Both the position numbers and the translations under genes were made by a program. The notes beneath the pieces were generated by a model. It worked only from the letters and a program-made list of their open reading frames with translations. It made no database searches and had not been told where the DNA came from. 64,000 nucleotides of DNA from Girardinichthys multiradiatus (lineage: Eukaryota > Chordata > Actinopteri > Cyprinodontiformes > Goodeidae). Numbering within the stretch: the first letter of the stretch is position 1; each line of letters begins with the position of its first letter. Below, in pieces: positions 56,001 through 64,000 of the stretch. Location: assembly GCF_021462225.1 (NCBI RefSeq), contig NC_061818.1, forward strand, positions 19,985,462-20,049,461. Reading direction: 5' to 3'.

Positions 56001-56410
56001 AAAAATGCCAGGAAAGCAACCAGATTAAATGATGTGTGGTTAAGTACCCTACCAGAGTCACACCAGACTTTAGTTGAAAGATACAAAAGCATTTTAACAA
56101 GGTGCAACTTGCCAAAGGAGATTGATATACATTTGTGAGTCTGTATGTATATTTTTGACCCTGTGTCAATTTGAGAAAACCCACAGTAAATTCAAATTGT
56201 GCACCAAATTCTTGTTTTTAAAAGTGACTGGGGTTTTATGATGTTTTATCAGTTCAAATGCATCATTAAAACATATTTTTAGAAATAAAGAGTGGATGCA
56301 AACATTTGTCTAGAACTGCACTTGGGTTTGAAATTAAAAGATCTTAAATGTGATTCTTTGTTACAGATTTATTCATGAACTGGAAGGAAGCTGAAATGTT
56401 TGTAAAATAA
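50063..56410 (+). CDS. adap2: ADAP2 (centaurin alpha-2), ArfGAP with dual PH domains
   Basis: ADAP2 is an Arf6 GTPase-activating protein that binds phosphoinositides (PIP3, PI(4,5)P2) at the plasma membrane. Exons: 50063-50147, 51527-51645, 51757-51848, 52095-52183, 52453-52565, 53586-53735, 53835-53918, 54124-54186, 54495-54572, 54694-54922, and a probable last exon 56367-56410. Total 381 residues, the length I remember for human. Order: ArfGAP zinc finger (C22, C25, C40, C43; HR 47-48), PH1 about 129-235, PH2 about 255-360 (KTGPLLKESFKKR, ERQFVFMCEQEREQKQWLNAL). Oddities: the donor of intron 3 reads CAG/TTAGGT instead of GT, the finger spacing is CX2CX14CX2C instead of CX2CX16CX2C, and the PH2 KRWF motif is KRSF. 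The last exon (LFMNWKEAEMFVK) is tentative. Without a working intron 3 donor the gene may be impaired. Confidence 0.92.
50148..51526 (+). other. ADAP2 intron 1
   Basis: AT-rich intron, no recognisable element. Confidence 0.45.
52620..53500. mobile_element. Degraded DNA transposon in ADAP2 intron 5
   Basis: Starts near AATGCCTCTCAAAGGTGTTC and ends near TGGTTCTACAAAGTATTGAC, the two ends of a common fish Tc1-type repeat (TGCCTTGCAAAAGTATTCAT type terminus). The interior has CGTGCACTTTGCTAACCTGG-like transposase remnants without an open frame. Confidence 0.5.
54923..56366 (+). other. ADAP2 intron 10 with transposon remnant
   Basis: About 55280-55960 holds another copy of the old repeat type (CCCAGAGCATGATGCTGCTA, CCACCATGCTTGTCAG). 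The rest shows no feature. Confidence 0.45.
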
Positions 56411-58439
56411 CGTTTTTAGGGTTTTTAATTTCAGTAATAGGTTTTAATTTATTTGTCCTAACTCTTGGTTGCACATTTTGTATTGTGCCATTTTGGACAC
56501 TGAAGTCCTTTTTACAACCCACACCCTACTGTCCTGAGGTCAGACTCCCATGCGTTCATCAGTGGTGTAAAATATAGACGTTAAAAGGTTTAGAAACAGG
56601 TTCAGGCAGACTGTGAGTGAGAAAGGAACTTAAAATATATCAAACATCAAGGTTTTCCAGTGTTATTCGTTTGCTTAGTGGAGAAACAGTTAATTATAAA
56701 AGTAGTACATCCGTTAAACTGATCCAGTCTGGCATCAACAATGCTCAGTCCTGTCATTTCTCTGTCACTTGGATTGCAATATGTCCCACCAGAAATATGC
56801 TGGATTTATTAGTGGCTGGTTCAAATTAGGAAAACCAGCAAAACCAGCTGGTTGTAATCAATTCAGATCCTGCCTCATCTGATGTTATTCTAAAATTCCT
56901 GTATTTAATTATGAATGATTTGTCTCGATCAAAGGGTTGGTGTGTATGTCTATTTGTTCACAAAATATCGTGCATATCCCCACACAGAAGCAATTTCCCC
57001 TGTCAAGTTCATGATTTCTGACAACACTCTCCCAATTTCCTATGTTTTTCCAGCTGAAGCCCATATAAGGTATAAGAGATGAACCGTGAAGAATTGCAGC
57101 AGCAGGGATGAGAAGACTGCATTGGTGACCTAAAGGGCGGAACTTTTGTCGCCGCAATGAATCAGACATGACTCTGAATAATAACTTCCTGTTATTAGCT
57201 AATTTTGCCACCATGCTCAGACAGTCCTTGGTTTAAAGACAGCCACATCAGGATCATCTGATATTGTGTTGTTATTTTAGCACAGTTGCTCCCATGCAAG
57301 TCAGATTTTTTACAATTTCTTATTGTCTGAATAAGAATTCTAAAAATCTTGTTTTTTTATAAGATTAAAATAAATGTATTAAATGAAAAGACTTATTGAT
57401 AATCATGCTTTGAAAAATAAATGACTTTTTTTTCTAAATAAGGTGTGCTTTGACTGATGTTAAATATGGGAACATGTTGACTTGTGAACAAAATGAAGTT
57501 CAGAACAGTGGTGTAGGTGAAACACTGTGGGGTGTTCTATGCTTCAATAATGTCACAGCTAAGAAGTAAATATTTAATTATTTTATGAATTCTGTAGAAA
57601 AGCACTAACATTAAGTTTTTTCTTTTACTCAAGAGAAACTGTCAAATAACAGAAGTGTTAGTAACAGCTTAGTTAGGAGGTTTAAAAACAGAAACTTTCC
57701 AAGTGCCTGCATATTTTAATAATTTTTTGTCGTTTTATATATATATATATAGATAGATAGATAGATTTGTGTGTGTTTTCTCTTTTTTAAACTATGTTTT
57801 CTAAACTGCAATTACAAATCAGTATCATATCAAAAAAAAAAATATATGATGGAAACGGTGGTGGTACAATTTGTTGGGGAGAGAAGAGCAGAAATGGAAG
57901 AAGTGCCCATACACACAGGCAGTATTCACCTATTTTTATATGTGACTTTTTATATCAAGCATGGGTTAATATTATATCCTAAAAAAAGATTTATTTGACC
58001 CTCATTATTCTACATTATGTATGCAGTCATACTAATTAAATATTAAAACTTGGCTTTATTATATAAGACAGATGCCAGTGGTGATTTTTGATATTGCAAT
58101 ATTGTCACTTCATGCAGACCAAGTTTTCTGTTGCCTGCTTGCATATTTAGTGTATTTGGGCGCCCCCCTGTGGTGTATACAGCACATGCACTAGAAATTA
58201 TTCTACGCTAAATTAATAATTTTCAATTTAATTGTTTTTTCAAGTAATCTGAATTGTTTTTGACTCGGTTCGCCTTTCAGAGGAGCTTGACCAGGGCACC
58301 TTTAATGCAAGAACCGCCGCTGGTGGGAGCAGAACTAAATAAAGCTATTTGCTGGCTATTGTTTGTTGTCAAATATCAGGGTGGAGTTCTATCATTTGAC
58401 GCCAGAGGGCAGCATGACAGCCTGTTGAACGGGGCTCAG
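56411..58439. other. ADAP2-RHOT1 intergenic region
   Basis: Holds a candidate ADAP2 poly(A) signal (AATAAA at 57416-57421 with GGTGTGCTTTG downstream) and a TA/GATA microsatellite at 57738-57769. No gene seen. Confidence 0.45.
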
Positions 58440-58832
58440 ATTAGTTTTGTCCTACACTGCTCACTGTAGTAGCCCGGCGCTGGAGGTCGGGCATGCTCCT
58501 GAAATGTTCACTGCGAAATGATCCACTGGCGCCAAAATGAGCGCGATTAAATGAAAATACACACAAACAAGACACAGAAACGCGTTTAAATCGTGTTCTT
58601 GCTAAGCTGTTAGCGTGCGGATTGGCGCAAACCGCGAAGGCACCGCAGAGGAGCTTTGGGAAGTGTCCGTCCGTTTTGTCCTACAAAGGCGGCGGGTGTT
58701 TGACAGCAGGAGGGCCCGACGTTAGGAAACCGCTGCGGCTGGAGGAGGTGGCAGGAGAAGGAGGAGGAAGGCTTTCTGAAGACTCCATGAAACAATAAAG
58801 ACTCGTTTCTGCTGAGGGAAGTGAGCTGAATC
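58440..58832 (+). promoter_or_regulatory. RHOT1 CpG-rich promoter and 5' untranslated region
   Basis: GC- and CpG-rich (GGCGCCAAAATGAGCGCG, CCGCGAAGGCACCGCAG), no TATA box, with an inverted CCAAT (GGATTGGCGC, about 58619-58628). Typical housekeeping promoter, consistent with a ubiquitous mitochondrial gene. Confidence 0.5.

Positions 58833-64000
<5,168 letters not shown>

Noticed and set aside
57738..57769. TA/GATA run as a regulatory element
   Set aside because: Simple microsatellite with no supporting context.

Overview
The window is vertebrate and almost certainly teleost fish DNA. It has intron-split genes with GT-AG junctions, an AT-rich intergenic background, abundant Tc1/mariner DNA transposons with long inverted repeats, fish-type LINE tails, a GIMAP-type immune GTPase array, and a linked gene set (ATAD5, ADAP2, RHOT1) that also lies on human 17q11.2. 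I cannot name the species from the sequence. All exon models were read by eye from splice signals, reading phase and remembered family sequence; no alignment was run.

Left part (1-23.8 kb), minus strand. This is a decaying array of multi-domain GIMAP (AIG1-type GTPase) genes. Copy 1 (3206 down to the window edge) has a start exon, a degenerate-P-loop domain A and an intact domain B, cut by the edge. Copy 2 (17783-12256) has the same exon plan, but with in-frame stops in exon 1, domain A and the end of domain B, and a domain C split by about 630 bp that contains a deleted Tc1 element. A third relic is present twice, in a 1.9-kb direct tandem duplication (19993-23772). Two full-length Tc1-family elements lie here in opposite orientation, both with open transposase frames. 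LINE and Ty3/gypsy fragments fill the spacers.

Middle (23.8-48.7 kb), plus strand. A complete ATAD5 gene (PCNA unloader, replication-factor-C-like AAA+ protein) is readable in 21 coding exons, 1814 codons, all phases matching. Its promoter shows an E2F-type site and an inverted CCAAT box. Intron 6 holds a third Tc1 copy. Intron 10 (9.6 kb) holds a three-layer nest: an old DNA transposon, a Tc1 copy, and a 7.0-kb defective endogenous retrovirus placed exactly at the Tc1 transposase start codon, with 5-bp target duplication and two LTRs that look identical.

Right part (49.8-64 kb), plus strand. ADAP2 (ArfGAP with two PH domains, 11 exons, 381 codons) is followed by the first seven exons of RHOT1 (mitochondrial Rho GTPase Miro1), which continues beyond the window. 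ADAP2 shows an apparent loss of the intron-3 splice donor and a shortened zinc-finger spacing.

The three plus-strand genes are not a functional operon; their linkage is a conserved vertebrate neighbourhood. I did not find a clearly undescribed biological system. The most informative observations are the nested retrovirus-in-transposon, the decay series of the GIMAP array, the deletion that marks the seemingly intact Tc1 transposases as probably defective, and the ADAP2 donor lesion.
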